A DNA stretch of 64,000 nt from Pseudomonas reidholzensis (lineage in GTDB: Bacteria; Pseudomonadota; Gammaproteobacteria; Pseudomonadales; Pseudomonadaceae), in the NCBI RefSeq assembly GCF_900536025.1, contig NZ_UNOZ01000013.1, forward strand, positions 248,001-312,000. The letters are read 5' to 3'. The notes beneath the pieces were generated by a model. The model saw only the letters and a program-made list of their open reading frames with translations, did not search any database and had not been told where the DNA came from. Numbering within the stretch: the first letter of the stretch is position 1; each line of letters opens with the position of its first letter. Shown here piece by piece: positions 34,328 through 43,474 of this stretch. The position numbers and the translations under genes are program-made.

Positions 34328-34642
34328 ATGGGCTTTCGGGAGCTGCTGGCCGACGTTGACGATACGGTTTTCGAGGTGCTGGGCGATCCGGCGCAGATAG
34401 AGGGGCGCGACGTGGTTGGCATGTTCTCCGCGCCCTGGCTGCAGCCCAAGCTCGGCCAGATCCGAACGGCCCTGCGAGAGCCGCACCTGGTCATCCGTGT
34501 AGGTGACAACGTGGGTGTCGAGGCCAAGCAGAAGGTGGTTATCGACATGCCCCCCGAGGACGGCGGGGGCAATTACACCATCACCAACATCGAGCCGGGT
34601 GGTGATGGCCTGGTCACGCTGGTACTGAGGAAATCGCCATGA
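34328..34642 (+). CDS. Head-tail joining protein (gpFII-like)
   Basis: 104 aa, beta-barrel-like with DTVFEVLGDPAQIEGRDVVG and TNIEPGGDGLVTLVLRK. Matches small head-tail attachment proteins that follow the capsid gene in lambda-type modules. Coupled to the next gene by ATGA. Family assignment by position and general pattern. Confidence 0.7.
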   Translation: MGFRELLADVDDTVFEVLGDPAQIEGRDVVGMFSAPWLQPKLGQIRTALREPHLVIRVGDNVGVEAKQKVVIDMPPEDGGGNYTITNIEPGGDGLVTLVLRKSP

Positions 34643-35295
34643 GCGTCGGCAGCTACCACAAACAGTCCGCCGCTGCGGGGATCATCTCCCTGCAGGTCAG
34701 CCCAGAGGACATGAAAGGGTTTCAAGACTTCGCCAAGCTGGTGCCCAAGGCGGTCATCGCCGCTCAGCGACGAGCGATCAACAAGACCCTTCGCTGGCTG
34801 CGCACGCACGTTGCCCGCGAAGTGGGGCGACAGGAACGGATCGCCATCGGGGCGGTGAGGCAGCGCCTCAAGGCGTTCCCCATGGGCAGCAACGGCCAGG
34901 GCAAGCTGTGGTTCGGCATCAATCCGATTGAGGCCAGTCGCGCGGGTCGGCCGCGGCAGAGCCGATCTGGTGTGTCGGTAGCCGGGCGGCGCTACCAGGG
35001 CGCGTTCTTCAAGCGTGTTTATGGCGGCTCACTGGATATATGGATACGCACAGCGAGCAAACACTTCGACGCAGGTGACTACCCGGACAGCGAGGTCTCT
35101 GGAGGGGGCGGTCATCGCAGCGGCTGGGTCTCGGAAAATGACAGCCGGTTCCCGCTGGCCAAGGCAAAGATATCTCTGGATGACGTCCGACCTCACTTCG
35201 AGGCCTGGACCGCTCGCGCCCACCAGCGCCTGCAGGAAGTGATGGCGCAAGAGCTGAACTATGAGCTGCACAAGTACCTACGGAGAACAGCATGA
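34639..35295 (+). CDS. Minor tail protein Z-like / tail completion protein
   Basis: 218 aa. Basic N-terminal helix pair (KAVIAAQRRAINKTLRWLRT, HVAREVGRQERIAIGAVRQR) and KLWFGINPIEASR, typical of the lambda gpZ (minor tail Z) family. Such proteins help finish the tail before head joining. Overlaps both neighbours by 4 nt. Confidence 0.78.
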   Translation: MSVGSYHKQSAAAGIISLQVSPEDMKGFQDFAKLVPKAVIAAQRRAINKTLRWLRTHVAREVGRQERIAIGAVRQRLKAFPMGSNGQGKLWFGINPIEASRAGRPRQSRSGVSVAGRRYQGAFFKRVYGGSLDIWIRTASKHFDAGDYPDSEVSGGGGHRSGWVSENDSRFPLAKAKISLDDVRPHFEAWTARAHQRLQEVMAQELNYELHKYLRRTA

Positions 35296-35825
35296 CTGAT
35301 GATCAAATTCCCCTCAGTCAGGTGTACGCCGCGATCGAGGAGCACATCAGGGAGGCTATCCCCGGCTTAGCCTACGTCGGCACGATGCCTTCAGGGATCG
35401 AGGTGGTCCCCCCTCCCGCGGTAGTCATTGAGCTGGCTGGCTTTGACGACGCGGACAAGGATCCTGGTACCGGTGAGACGGCGGTCGAGGCTCGTTTTGA
35501 GGCGCGGGTCATCGTGGGGGCGGAGGAAGACAACTGCCTGCACATCGCGGCATTCGTCGCGGCTCAACTGGCTGTACTGCTGCGAATCCAGACATGGGGC
35601 CTGCCGGTTGAGCCTTCCCAGTTTGTGCGAGCTGAGCGGGACTGGACGCGGCCTGAGCTCGATGCGTATGCGGTCTGGGTAGTCGAGTGGACACAGATCA
35701 TCTACCTCGGCGTAGAAGAGTGGCCCTGGGCGAACGAACCGCCCGGCACACTGGTGTTCGCCTTCCATCCTGACAGCGGCACTGGCAACGAGGGCGGGTA
35801 TCAGTCGCCGGAGGCCATGGAATGA
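35292..35825 (+). CDS. Putative tail terminator-type protein
   Basis: 177 aa. Pattern MPSGIEVVPPPAVVIELAGF, VEARFEARVIVGAEEDNCLH and AVWVVEWTQIIYLG resembles neck/tail terminator proteins (gpU/gp37-like) seen between gpZ and baseplate genes in mosaic myoviruses. The specific family was not identified. Coupled to gpV by ATGA. Confidence 0.6.
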   Translation: MTDDQIPLSQVYAAIEEHIREAIPGLAYVGTMPSGIEVVPPPAVVIELAGFDDADKDPGTGETAVEARFEARVIVGAEEDNCLHIAAFVAAQLAVLLRIQTWGLPVEPSQFVRAERDWTRPELDAYAVWVVEWTQIIYLGVEEWPWANEPPGTLVFAFHPDSGTGNEGGYQSPEAME

Positions 35826-36403
35826 GCTACGCAGCCGCACAGCACGACCGAATGATTGCCTGCGTGGTGATGGGTTGCCGCGTGGTGGCTGTCGATCTGG
35901 AGGCGGCCCGCGTGCGCGTGTCCGACGGTGCTGGCTGGACCAGCGCCTGGGTGCGCTGGCATAGCCAGGCCGCTGGCAAGGCGCGCCACTGGCGAGCGCC
36001 GAGCCTGAACGAGCAGGGCGCGCTGATAAGCCCTAGTGGTGACCCCGCGCAGGGCACGTTCATACCGGGTCTGTATGGCGATGCCGGCGGCCAGCCAGAC
36101 AACCGCGATCATGTGGAGGTCTGGCGGTTCGATGATGGCGGCTCACTGGTCTACGACTGGGAGGCCAGCAGCTACACCATCACTGTTCCCAGTGGCACGG
36201 TCACCACCAAGGTCGGCGGCAGCGAGGTGGTAGCCACTGACGACATGATCACTGCCAAGTCGGGCGCGGTCACAGTGCAGGCGGGGACCATCACGCTGAA
36301 GGGGTCGGTTCAGATCAAAGGGCCGTTATCCGTAACGGGCGACATTCTCGGCGGCGCTCGAATCATTGACACGGCCGGTAACACGGCCAACCACAAACAC
36401 TAA
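35822..36403 (+). CDS. Baseplate spike protein gpV
   Basis: 193 aa, like P2 gpV. N-terminal OB-like domain, then a repetitive beta region (GTVTTKVGGSEVVATDDMIT, AKSGAVTVQAGTITLKGSVQ) and the tip ending NTANHKH. The HxH ending is typical of spikes that bind a metal ion at the apex. Punctures the outer membrane as the contractile tail fires. First gene of the P2-type tail module. Confidence 0.9.
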   Translation: MSYAAAQHDRMIACVVMGCRVVAVDLEAARVRVSDGAGWTSAWVRWHSQAAGKARHWRAPSLNEQGALISPSGDPAQGTFIPGLYGDAGGQPDNRDHVEVWRFDDGGSLVYDWEASSYTITVPSGTVTTKVGGSEVVATDDMITAKSGAVTVQAGTITLKGSVQIKGPLSVTGDILGGARIIDTAGNTANHKH

Positions 36404-36404
36404 C

Positions 36405-36427
36405 AGCCCGCCTCGAGCGGGCTTTTT
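36405..36427 (+). terminator. Intra-operon hairpin after gpV
   Basis: AGCCCGC-ctcga-GCGGGCT with TTTT. Its core CCCGCCTCGAGCGGG is identical to the hairpin before the capsid gene. Confidence 0.75.
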
Positions 36428-36444
36428 CATGCCTGGGGGATCCC

Positions 36445-36648
36445 ATGAGTACCAAGAAAAACGACGCTGCGCAGAGTGCGCCGGCGACGGTCATCTATTG
36501 CGACAAGCTCAACGCCTCGCGCTCGCTGTTCATGGCCAACGGCCGCGAGCTGAAAGTGCTTCGTGCGCGGCTGGAGATCGGCGCGGACGACATCGAGGCC
36601 ATGGCCTACCTGGACGCCCGTTCGGACATCGAGCGCCTGGAGGCGTAA
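36445..36648 (+). CDS. Small baseplate-region protein
   Basis: 67 aa, good start after a GGGGGATCC-containing leader. Sequence ASRSLFMANGRELKVLRARL followed by an acidic C-terminus. Found between gpV and gpW; not recognised. May be a minor structural protein. Confidence 0.55.
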   Translation: MSTKKNDAAQSAPATVIYCDKLNASRSLFMANGRELKVLRARLEIGADDIEAMAYLDARSDIERLEA

Positions 36649-36651
36649 CCC

Positions 36652-36978
36652 ATGATCGGAATGGATCGCCGCACGGGGCTGCCGCTGTCCGGCCTGGACC
36701 ATCTGCGGCAGTCCATCGAGGTCATTCTGACGACCCCTGTCGGCAGCCGCCGTATGCGCCCTGAGTTCGGCAGCAATCTGCGCCGCTACGTCGACCTGCC
36801 GGTTAACGACGGTTGGAAAAGTGCGGTGCAGGCCGAGGTCGCCCGCGCCCTTGGTCGCTGGGAGCCCCGCTTGCGACTAGAGCGGGTGCGCGTCGTGGCC
36901 GTGGTGGGTGGGCAAATCACCCTGCAGTTGACCGGGGCCTACCTGGGCGACAGCGCGGTTTTGGAGGTGAGCGCATGA
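36652..36978 (+). CDS. Baseplate wedge protein gpW (gp25-like)
   Basis: 108 aa. Signatures IEVILTTPVGSRRMRPEFGS and NLRRYVDLP are diagnostic for the T4 gp25 / P2 gpW family, a wedge component that starts sheath assembly. Overlaps gpJ by ATGA. Confidence 0.92.
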   Translation: MIGMDRRTGLPLSGLDHLRQSIEVILTTPVGSRRMRPEFGSNLRRYVDLPVNDGWKSAVQAEVARALGRWEPRLRLERVRVVAVVGGQITLQLTGAYLGDSAVLEVSA

Positions 36979-37859
36979 CGATTGACCTGACGGCGGTTCC
37001 GGCGCCGCAAGTGCTAGAGAGCTTGGACTTTGAAGTCATGTATGAGGCCGCTCTGGCGCAGTTCCGCGAGTACATGGCCGAGAACTGGTCGGCGGCGCTG
37101 GAGAGCGAGCCGGTAGTCGTGCTGCTGGAGCTGATCGCTTATTGGCGGGTTCAAGACCGCGCGCGCGTCAATGACGCCGCCAAGGCGCTGCTACTGGCGT
37201 ATGCCAAGGGCAAGGATCTGGACCAGCTCGCGGCCAACGTGGGGCTGCTGCGCCTGGTGGTCCAGGCCGAGGACCTGGCGGCCGTTCCGCCGGTCGCTGA
37301 GGTGCTGGAGGAAGACGACGCCCTGCGCGAGCGGGTGCAGCTGGTGTATGAGGGGCTGACCACGGCCGGGCCGCGTAACAGCTACATCCTGCACGCCCGT
37401 AACGCATCCGGGCTGGTGGCTGACGCCACGGCTGAAAGCCCGTCACCGGCGGTAGTTGACCTGACGGTGTTGAGCCTGGTGGGCGACGGCACGGCCGACG
37501 CCGAGCTGCTGGCCACGGTCGACGCGCAGGTCAATGACGACGACGTGCGGCCGGTCGCCGACCGGGTCAACTTGCGTAGCGCGCAGATCCTGCCGTATCA
37601 GATCGAGGCTGTGGTCTACCTCGCCAGTAACGGGCCGGAGGGTGAGGCGGTGCTGGCCGAGGCCAAACGCCGCCTTGAGGCGTGGAAAAACCCGCGCCGG
37701 CGCCTCGGGGTGGAGGTCTCCCGTTCCGCGATTGACGCCCAGTTGCATGTCGACGGGGTGAGTCGGGTGGAGGTCAACGGCTGGAACGACATTCGGCCGA
37801 CCAATGCCCAGGCGGCTTGGTGCACTGGCGTTACCGTAACGCGGGGCGTGCTGCCATGA
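36975..37859 (+). CDS. Baseplate assembly protein gpJ
   Basis: 294 aa from ATG 36975, after GGAGGTGAGCGC. Typical gpJ sequence: MTIDLTAVPAPQVLESLDFE, AKGKDLDQLAANVGLLRLVV, GPRNSYILHARNASGLVADA and a C-terminal VEVSRSAIDAQLHVDGVSRV. Edge of the baseplate. Coupled to gpI by ATGA. Confidence 0.92.
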   Translation: MTIDLTAVPAPQVLESLDFEVMYEAALAQFREYMAENWSAALESEPVVVLLELIAYWRVQDRARVNDAAKALLLAYAKGKDLDQLAANVGLLRLVVQAEDLAAVPPVAEVLEEDDALRERVQLVYEGLTTAGPRNSYILHARNASGLVADATAESPSPAVVDLTVLSLVGDGTADAELLATVDAQVNDDDVRPVADRVNLRSAQILPYQIEAVVYLASNGPEGEAVLAEAKRRLEAWKNPRRRLGVEVSRSAIDAQLHVDGVSRVEVNGWNDIRPTNAQAAWCTGVTVTRGVLP

Positions 37860-38464
37860 CGGCCTTGCTGCCGAACAACAGCACCCCGCTGGAGCGGGCC
37901 ATTGGCTCGGCCGCGCTCGACCGCACAAAGATCACCCTGCGCACCTTGTACAACCCCGACACCTGCCCGGCGGCGCTGCTGTACCAGCTCGCTTGGGCCT
38001 GGTCGGTGGACCGCTGGGACGACACCTGGTCGGAGGAGGTCAAGCGCTCAATCATCCGCTCATCGCTCTACGTCCATGCCCACAAGGGGACCATCGGCGC
38101 GCTGCGTCGGGTGGTCGAGCCGTTCGGCTACCTGATCGAGGTGATTGAGTGGTGGCAGACCCAGCCGCAAGGCGTGCCCGGCACCTTCGCGCTCAAGGTC
38201 GGCGTCTCGAATGAAGGCATCAGCGAAGAAACCTATCAGGAGCTGTCTTGGCTGATCGATGACGCCCGCCCGGTCAGCCGGCATATGACCGGCCTGGCCA
38301 TCAGTCTGGAAACGACCGGCGGCGTGTACCTGGCCTCATCCGTCTACGACGGCGACGAACTCGACGTGTACCCGCCGCAGGCGTCCGACCTTGAGGTCAC
38401 GGGCGAGATTGGTCGCGGCGGCCGCGAGCACACCATTGACTATCTGGACGTTTACCATGGTTGA
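37856..38464 (+). CDS. Tail protein gpI
   Basis: 202 aa from ATG 37856. P2 gpI family: LLPNNSTPLERAIGSAALDR, YQLAWAWSVDRWDDTWSEEV and RSSLYVHAHKGTIGALRRVV. Links the baseplate to the tail fibre. Overlaps the fibre gene by 8 nt. Confidence 0.92.
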   Translation: MTALLPNNSTPLERAIGSAALDRTKITLRTLYNPDTCPAALLYQLAWAWSVDRWDDTWSEEVKRSIIRSSLYVHAHKGTIGALRRVVEPFGYLIEVIEWWQTQPQGVPGTFALKVGVSNEGISEETYQELSWLIDDARPVSRHMTGLAISLETTGGVYLASSVYDGDELDVYPPQASDLEVTGEIGRGGREHTIDYLDVYHG

Positions 38465-40961
38465 CCAGAATTCACAGTTTTACGCGATCCTGACGAATAT
38501 CGGGGCCGCCAAGCAGGCCAACGCGGATGCCTTGGGCATTCCGTGGAAAATCACTCAAATGGCCGTCGGCGACGGCAACCCCGGCGTCGTGGAAAACCCA
38601 CCCCTTCCAATGCCGTCCGCTAGCGCAGTGGCATTGCTGAATGAGTGGCGCCGGGCGCCGCTGAATCAGCTGAAGGTTGACGATAAAGACAGTTCGATCA
38701 TCGTTGCCGAGCAGGTCATTCCGGCCGACGTGGGCGGTCGCTGGATTCGCGAAATCGCCCTGTATGACGCCGACGGCGACATGGTGGCGGTGGCCAACTG
38801 CGCGCCGACCTACAAGCCTCTGCTAAGTCAGGGATCTGGTCGCACCCAGGTGGTGCGGATGAACATGATTGTCAGCAGTTCCAGCAATGTGCAACTCAAG
38901 ATCGACCCAAGCGTTGTGGTCGCGACCCGCGAGTGGGTAACCGAGGAGCTGGCCAAGCAGGACTTCAAGCATTCGGTTTTGGCGGCCACCACGGCCGCGA
39001 TTACCCTCAGTGGCCTGCAGACGGTCGATGGCGTAGCGCTCACAGCCGGCGCGCGGGTACTGGTCAAGAATCAGGTAGCCGGCAAGGATAACGGTCTGTA
39101 TCTGGTCGCCGCCGGCGCCTGGGTCCGTTGCACCGATGCAGACACCAGCGCCAAGGTGACGCCGGGTCTGCTGGTCCAGGTGGAGCGGGGAGCCCTCAAT
39201 GGGGATAGCGCCTGGCAGTTGGTGACCGATGCCACCATTACCCTGGGCGTCACGGCGCTGGCCTTTGAAAGGGTCTTTGGCCGTACAGGTGTGGCTGCTG
39301 GCACCTACCGCAGCGTCACGGTGGACGCCTGCGGCCGGGTAGTAGCTGCTACTAACCCGACCACGGTCGCCGGCTATGGCCTGACCGACGTGTACACCAA
39401 GACGCAGATTGACCAAGCGTTGGCCCTCAAGGCGAACATCGCCAGCCCAACCTTTACCGGCACCCCGAAAGTGCCGACGGCGCCGCCTGGGACCAACACC
39501 GAGCAGGCGGCCAGCACGGCATTTATTCAGGCCGCGATTGCTGTCTTGATTTCGTCCGCACCTGGCGCCCTGGACACGTTGAACGAGCTGGCAGTGGCAA
39601 TGGGTAATGATCCCAATTTTGCCGCCACCGTCACCAACGCTTTAGCGCTCAAGGCGCCGCTGGCCAGCCCGGTGTTTACTGGCGATCCCAGGGTGCCGAC
39701 AGCCCTTGCGACTGATAATGACACGTCGGCAGCGAGCACGGCCTTTGTGCGCGCGGCAATGGCGCTGTTCGGCATTGGTGGCAGCTCGCCCGTCGTTGCG
39801 GGCAGCCTGGACAGTATCGAATTCGGCGGCCTGTATAGCGTCGGCACCACGACCTCGGGCGGACTGCCGGCGGTGACCCCTGCTATCTCTCAAGGGGCGC
39901 AGGTGCTGCACATGAGCTACACCGACGGCGCTTCGCGCAGTGAGGTTCAGCTGCTCATCGACCGGCTTTATGATCGGCTGTTCTACCGGCGTTGCGATTC
40001 CGGGCAATGGAAAACTTGGGTGCCGATCTGGAGCGGGGCAGACACACCAAAACAGACCGGCCCCTTGGACGTAACCCCAGGCGCGATGCTTACGGTTGGC
40101 GCCTGGGGCTGGGGCGCTTCAGCGGTAAACTTCACAGACGACATTGACGCTATTAGCGTGAGTGCCCTCTACATGGTCAGTGCCGCCACCACAGGTACTA
40201 AGCCCGAGTATCCAGCACTGGTCGGGGTTGGGCAGATCCCTAATGGCACGCTTGAGCACATCGAGCGTGGCAGTAGCAAAATGGCTACGCAGCGTTGGGA
40301 TTCGTTGATCGGCAGCATCAACCCTTTGTCGTTTGTGCGCACAAAGAATACGGCGGGCGCCTGGTCTGCTTGGGAGCTTGTGGTCACAGACAGGCACTTG
40401 CCGTACCGGGCAAAGGTTTATTACAGGTCGGCAGGGGTCTATCAATGGACTGTGCCCGCTGGCGTGTACAAGGTTGATGTTGAGGTCCGGGGCGCTGGTG
40501 GTAGCGGCGGCTTTGGCTCTCAAGAGACCGGGTCTGGCGGCGGTGGCGGCGGGGGCATCAGCAAACGCCTTTGCACCGTCGTGCCTGGCTCTGTAATCAC
40601 CATTACCGTCGGCGCTGGTGGCGCTGCGGTTTCAACTGTGGGTGCATCGGGTAACTCTGGCACTGCGTCGGCCTTTGGTACGTTCTGTTCCGCCACGGGC
40701 GGCTCGGGCGGCAGCTCGGGTAGCGGGGCGACCGGCGGCTTTGGGGCCGGCGGCGATATCAATATGTCGCTGGGAGCTGGTAACCCTGCGCTCCGAAACG
40801 CACCTAGCACCTATGCCTTGGGTGGTGCTGGCGGGGGCGGCGAAAGTATTTTTGCCACCAGTAACTCGACCACCCCGAGCCAGCCCGGCATGGGTGGCGG
40901 CGGCCGCACCAGTAACCAGTCCCAGCCAGGCGCAGACGGCTGCGTATTTATCACTTACTAA
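38457..40961 (+). CDS. Tail fibre (P2 gpH type) with glycine-rich tip
   Basis: 834 aa. The N-terminus (residues 1-160) is a DUF3751 baseplate-attachment domain (FYAILTNIGAAKQANADALG). The shaft has KHSVLAATTAAITLSGLQTV and two copies of ALKA-x-ASP-x-FTG-x-P-x-VPTA. The C-terminal 150 residues are very Gly-rich (GAGGSGGFGSQETGSGGGGG and GGAGGGGESIFAT) and end GADGCVFITY, like adhesin tips built from polyglycine-II helices. This part probably binds the host receptor. The chaperone gene follows. Confidence 0.9.
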   Translation: MVDQNSQFYAILTNIGAAKQANADALGIPWKITQMAVGDGNPGVVENPPLPMPSASAVALLNEWRRAPLNQLKVDDKDSSIIVAEQVIPADVGGRWIREIALYDADGDMVAVANCAPTYKPLLSQGSGRTQVVRMNMIVSSSSNVQLKIDPSVVVATREWVTEELAKQDFKHSVLAATTAAITLSGLQTVDGVALTAGARVLVKNQVAGKDNGLYLVAAGAWVRCTDADTSAKVTPGLLVQVERGALNGDSAWQLVTDATITLGVTALAFERVFGRTGVAAGTYRSVTVDACGRVVAATNPTTVAGYGLTDVYTKTQIDQALALKANIASPTFTGTPKVPTAPPGTNTEQAASTAFIQAAIAVLISSAPGALDTLNELAVAMGNDPNFAATVTNALALKAPLASPVFTGDPRVPTALATDNDTSAASTAFVRAAMALFGIGGSSPVVAGSLDSIEFGGLYSVGTTTSGGLPAVTPAISQGAQVLHMSYTDGASRSEVQLLIDRLYDRLFYRRCDSGQWKTWVPIWSGADTPKQTGPLDVTPGAMLTVGAWGWGASAVNFTDDIDAISVSALYMVSAATTGTKPEYPALVGVGQIPNGTLEHIERGSSKMATQRWDSLIGSINPLSFVRTKNTAGAWSAWELVVTDRHLPYRAKVYYRSAGVYQWTVPAGVYKVDVEVRGAGGSGGFGSQETGSGGGGGGGISKRLCTVVPGSVITITVGAGGAAVSTVGASGNSGTASAFGTFCSATGGSGGSSGSGATGGFGAGGDINMSLGAGNPALRNAPSTYALGGAGGGGESIFATSNSTTPSQPGMGGGGRTSNQSQPGADGCVFITY

Positions 40962-40972
40962 GGAGCAGGATC

Positions 40973-41371
40973 ATGTGGGCATTGATACAGGACGGTCTGG
41001 TGCTGGAGACGACCGACGTTGATCCTGAGGGGCGCTATCACCCTGACCTCAAGTGGCGCCATTGTTCCGACCTGGTGCGGGCCGGCTGGCTGTTCGAGAA
41101 CGGCGTCTTTGCCGAAAAGGTCGAGACGCTGGAGCAGCGCAAGAGCACCGAACGGCAATGGCGCGACGGTGAGCTTGCCGCCCGCCAGTGGCTGCGCGAT
41201 CGGCATCGGGATGAGCAGGATTTGGGCCGGCCGACGACGCTGAGAAACGAGTGGTTCGACGAATTCCTGGTCTACCTGCAGGCGCTGCGCGACTGGCCAG
41301 TTTCGGAGTTCTTCCCGGATCCGCAGCAGCGGCCGCCGGCGCCCGGCTGGCTTGATACATACGCCCAATAA
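40973..41371 (+). CDS. Tail fibre assembly chaperone
   Basis: 132 aa. MWALIQDGLVLETTDVDPEG, then HPDLKWRHCSDLVRAGWLFE, a charged middle and WFDEFLVYLQALRDWP near the C-terminus are typical of phage tail assembly chaperones encoded after fibre genes in Pseudomonas prophages. Likely needed to fold or mount the fibre. Confidence 0.85.
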   Translation: MWALIQDGLVLETTDVDPEGRYHPDLKWRHCSDLVRAGWLFENGVFAEKVETLEQRKSTERQWRDGELAARQWLRDRHRDEQDLGRPTTLRNEWFDEFLVYLQALRDWPVSEFFPDPQQRPPAPGWLDTYAQ

Positions 41372-41400
41372 CGCCCCGCACTGACGGGGCGTTCTCTTTT
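41370..41400 (+). terminator. Terminator after the fibre chaperone
   Basis: AACGCCCC-gcactgac-GGGGCGTT followed by CTCTTTT. Separates the fibre genes from the sheath gene. Confidence 0.85.
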
Positions 41401-41455
41401 CCGCTGTACCACCTGGCCTCGCTCTGCGGGGCCTTCTCGTTTCTGGAGACTTTAC

Positions 41456-42622
41456 ATGAGTGGTTTTTTTCACGGCGTTACCGTAACGAACGTCGACACC
41501 GGCGCGCGGACCATCGCCTTGCCGTCGTCCTCGATCATTGGCCTGGTCGACACCTTCACCCCTGACGCGAAGTACAGCGCCCAGCTCAATGACCTGGTGC
41601 TGATCACCAGCGAGCGCGAGGCGATTGCCGCGTTCGGTCCTGACTCGGCGATCACCAAGGCCTGCCAGGCGATCTACACCCGCGCCAAGGCGGTCATCGT
41701 CGCCTGTGGCGTGGCCAAGCTGGAGGACGCTGCCGAGCAGACCTCGGCGATCATCGGCGGCACCTTGCTGGGCGGCAAGCGTACCGGGCTGCAGGCGCTG
41801 CTCGATGGCAAAAGCCGGTTCAACGCACAGCCGCGGCTGTTGGTGACACCCAAGCACAGTGCGACCCAGGCGGTCGGTACTGCGCTGGTGGCGCTGGCGG
41901 ACAAGCTGCGCGCTATCGCGATCATCGACGGCCCCAACACCACCGACGAGGCCGTGCAGGCTTACGCTGGCGAGTTCGGCGCCAAGCGCGCCTACATGGT
42001 CGACCCCGGCGTCAAATACTGGGATACCACCACAAGCGCCACGGTCGACGCGCCTGGCTCGGCCTGGGTGGCTGGCCTGTTCGCCTGGACCGATAACGAG
42101 TACGGCTTCTGGGCCTCGCCGTCGAACAAGGAGTTCGTCGGCATCACCGGTACCGGCCGGCCGATTGAGTTCCTGGACGGCGATGAGACCTGCCGGGCCA
42201 ACCTGCTGAACAACGCCAATATCGCGACCATCATCCGCGACGACGGCTACCGCCTGTGGGGCAACCGCACGCTGTCGAGCGATGCGAAATGGGCCTTCGT
42301 CACCCGCGTGCGGACGATGGATATCGTCATGGACGCGATCCTGTACGGCCACAAGTGGGCGGTCGACCGCTCGATCACTGCGACTTACGTCCGCGACGTA
42401 ACCGAGGGCCTGCAGGCGTTCATGCGCGACCTGAAGAACCAGGGCGCAATCATCAACTTCGAGGTTTACGCGGATACCGAGCTGAACACTGCCAGCCAGC
42501 TGGAGCAGGGCAAGGTGTATTGGAACATCCGCTTTACCGACGTGCCGCCGGCCGAAAACCCCAACTTCCGTGTCGAGGTCACCAACCAGTGGTTGACCGA
42601 AGTCCTCGACGCCGCCGCTTAA
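41456..42622 (+). CDS. Tail sheath protein gpFI
   Basis: 388 aa, about the size of P2 FI (396 aa). Sequence FFHGVTVTNVDTGARTIALP, GLVDTFTPDAKYS, WTDNEYGFWASPSNKEFVGI and RTMDIVMDAILYGHKWAVDR are sheath hallmarks. Contracts to drive the tube through the envelope. A CGTTACCGTAACG palindrome overlies its codons 7-11. Confidence 0.95.
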   Translation: MSGFFHGVTVTNVDTGARTIALPSSSIIGLVDTFTPDAKYSAQLNDLVLITSEREAIAAFGPDSAITKACQAIYTRAKAVIVACGVAKLEDAAEQTSAIIGGTLLGGKRTGLQALLDGKSRFNAQPRLLVTPKHSATQAVGTALVALADKLRAIAIIDGPNTTDEAVQAYAGEFGAKRAYMVDPGVKYWDTTTSATVDAPGSAWVAGLFAWTDNEYGFWASPSNKEFVGITGTGRPIEFLDGDETCRANLLNNANIATIIRDDGYRLWGNRTLSSDAKWAFVTRVRTMDIVMDAILYGHKWAVDRSITATYVRDVTEGLQAFMRDLKNQGAIINFEVYADTELNTASQLEQGKVYWNIRFTDVPPAENPNFRVEVTNQWLTEVLDAAA

Positions 42623-42634
42623 GGAGCGCACCAC

Positions 42635-43144
42635 ATGGCAATGATTCCCGAAACCCTGGCCAACATGAACATGTTCGCCGACGGCATCAGCTTCCAAGGC
42701 GATGTCCCCAGTCTGACCCTCCCCAAGCTCACCTTGAAAATGGAGGAGCACCGCCCCGGCGGCATGGACGTGCCTATCGAAATGGACCAGGGCATGGAGA
42801 AGCAAGAGGCCAGCTTTGTCACCACCGGCGTGCGCCGTGAGTCGCTGAAGCTCTTTGGCCTGGCTGACGGCACTGCCTTCAACGGCGTTTTCCGGGGTGC
42901 CTTCAAGGGCCTCAAGGGCAAGATCAACCCGGTGATCGTCACCCTGCGCGGCAGCCTGAAAGAGGTCGACATGGGCGACTGGAAGTCGGGCGACAAGGCC
43001 GAGATCAAGCATGCCGTGGCGCTGACCTACTACAAGCTCGAAGTCGACGGCCGTGTGATCTACGAGATCGACGCCCTCGGCATTAAGCGCGTCATCAATG
43101 GCGTTGACCAGCTCGCCGCGCAACGTGCGGCCCTCGGCCTGTAA
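42635..43144 (+). CDS. Tail tube protein gpFII
   Basis: 169 aa (P2 FII 172 aa). MAMIPETLANMNMFADGISF, GDVPSLTLPKLTLKMEEHRP and LRGSLKEVDMGDWKSGDKAE are typical of the major tail tube protein, followed by VALTYYKLEVDGRVIYEIDA. Starts 12 bp after the sheath gene. Confidence 0.95.
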   Translation: MAMIPETLANMNMFADGISFQGDVPSLTLPKLTLKMEEHRPGGMDVPIEMDQGMEKQEASFVTTGVRRESLKLFGLADGTAFNGVFRGAFKGLKGKINPVIVTLRGSLKEVDMGDWKSGDKAEIKHAVALTYYKLEVDGRVIYEIDALGIKRVINGVDQLAAQRAALGL

Positions 43145-43174
43145 CCCCTCTCTCTGAATCAAGGACTATTCACC

Positions 43175-43474
43175 ATGGCACAAGTAAACAAGATCCCTTC
43201 CTGGCTGACTCTGGCTGGCGACCGCGTCACTGTCAGGCTGAGCAAGCTCACCGAACTCAATGGCGTGCAGCTCGACGCAGTGTCCCTGCGTGCGCCGACC
43301 GTGCGCGATATCCGCAGTGCCCAGGGCGGCGCCCAGGACGAGGAACAGCGCGAACTGAACTTGTTCGCTAGCCTCGCCGAGGTTGGCGTCAAGGACCTGG
43401 AAGGGCTGGCCCTCAAGGACTACACCCGCCTGCAGACTGGCTATTTTCGCTTGGTGCAAGACGACGAGCTTTAA
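43175..43474 (+). CDS. Tail assembly protein gpE
   Basis: 99 aa, P2 gpE type: KLTELNGVQLDAVSLRAPTV, then RDIRSAQGG, ending LVQDDEL. As in other tailed phages it precedes the tape-measure gene and likely chaperones the tape measure. Its stop is TAA in the context CTT-TAA-C, where a +1 shift leads into a second frame (see the longer product). Confidence 0.88.
   Translation: MAQVNKIPSWLTLAGDRVTVRLSKLTELNGVQLDAVSLRAPTVRDIRSAQGGAQDEEQRELNLFASLAEVGVKDLEGLALKDYTRLQTGYFRLVQDDEL

Noticed and set aside
40958..43162. Long minus-strand open frame opposite sheath and tube genes
   Set aside because: The plus-strand tail proteins are unmistakable; the antisense frame has no start context or family pattern.
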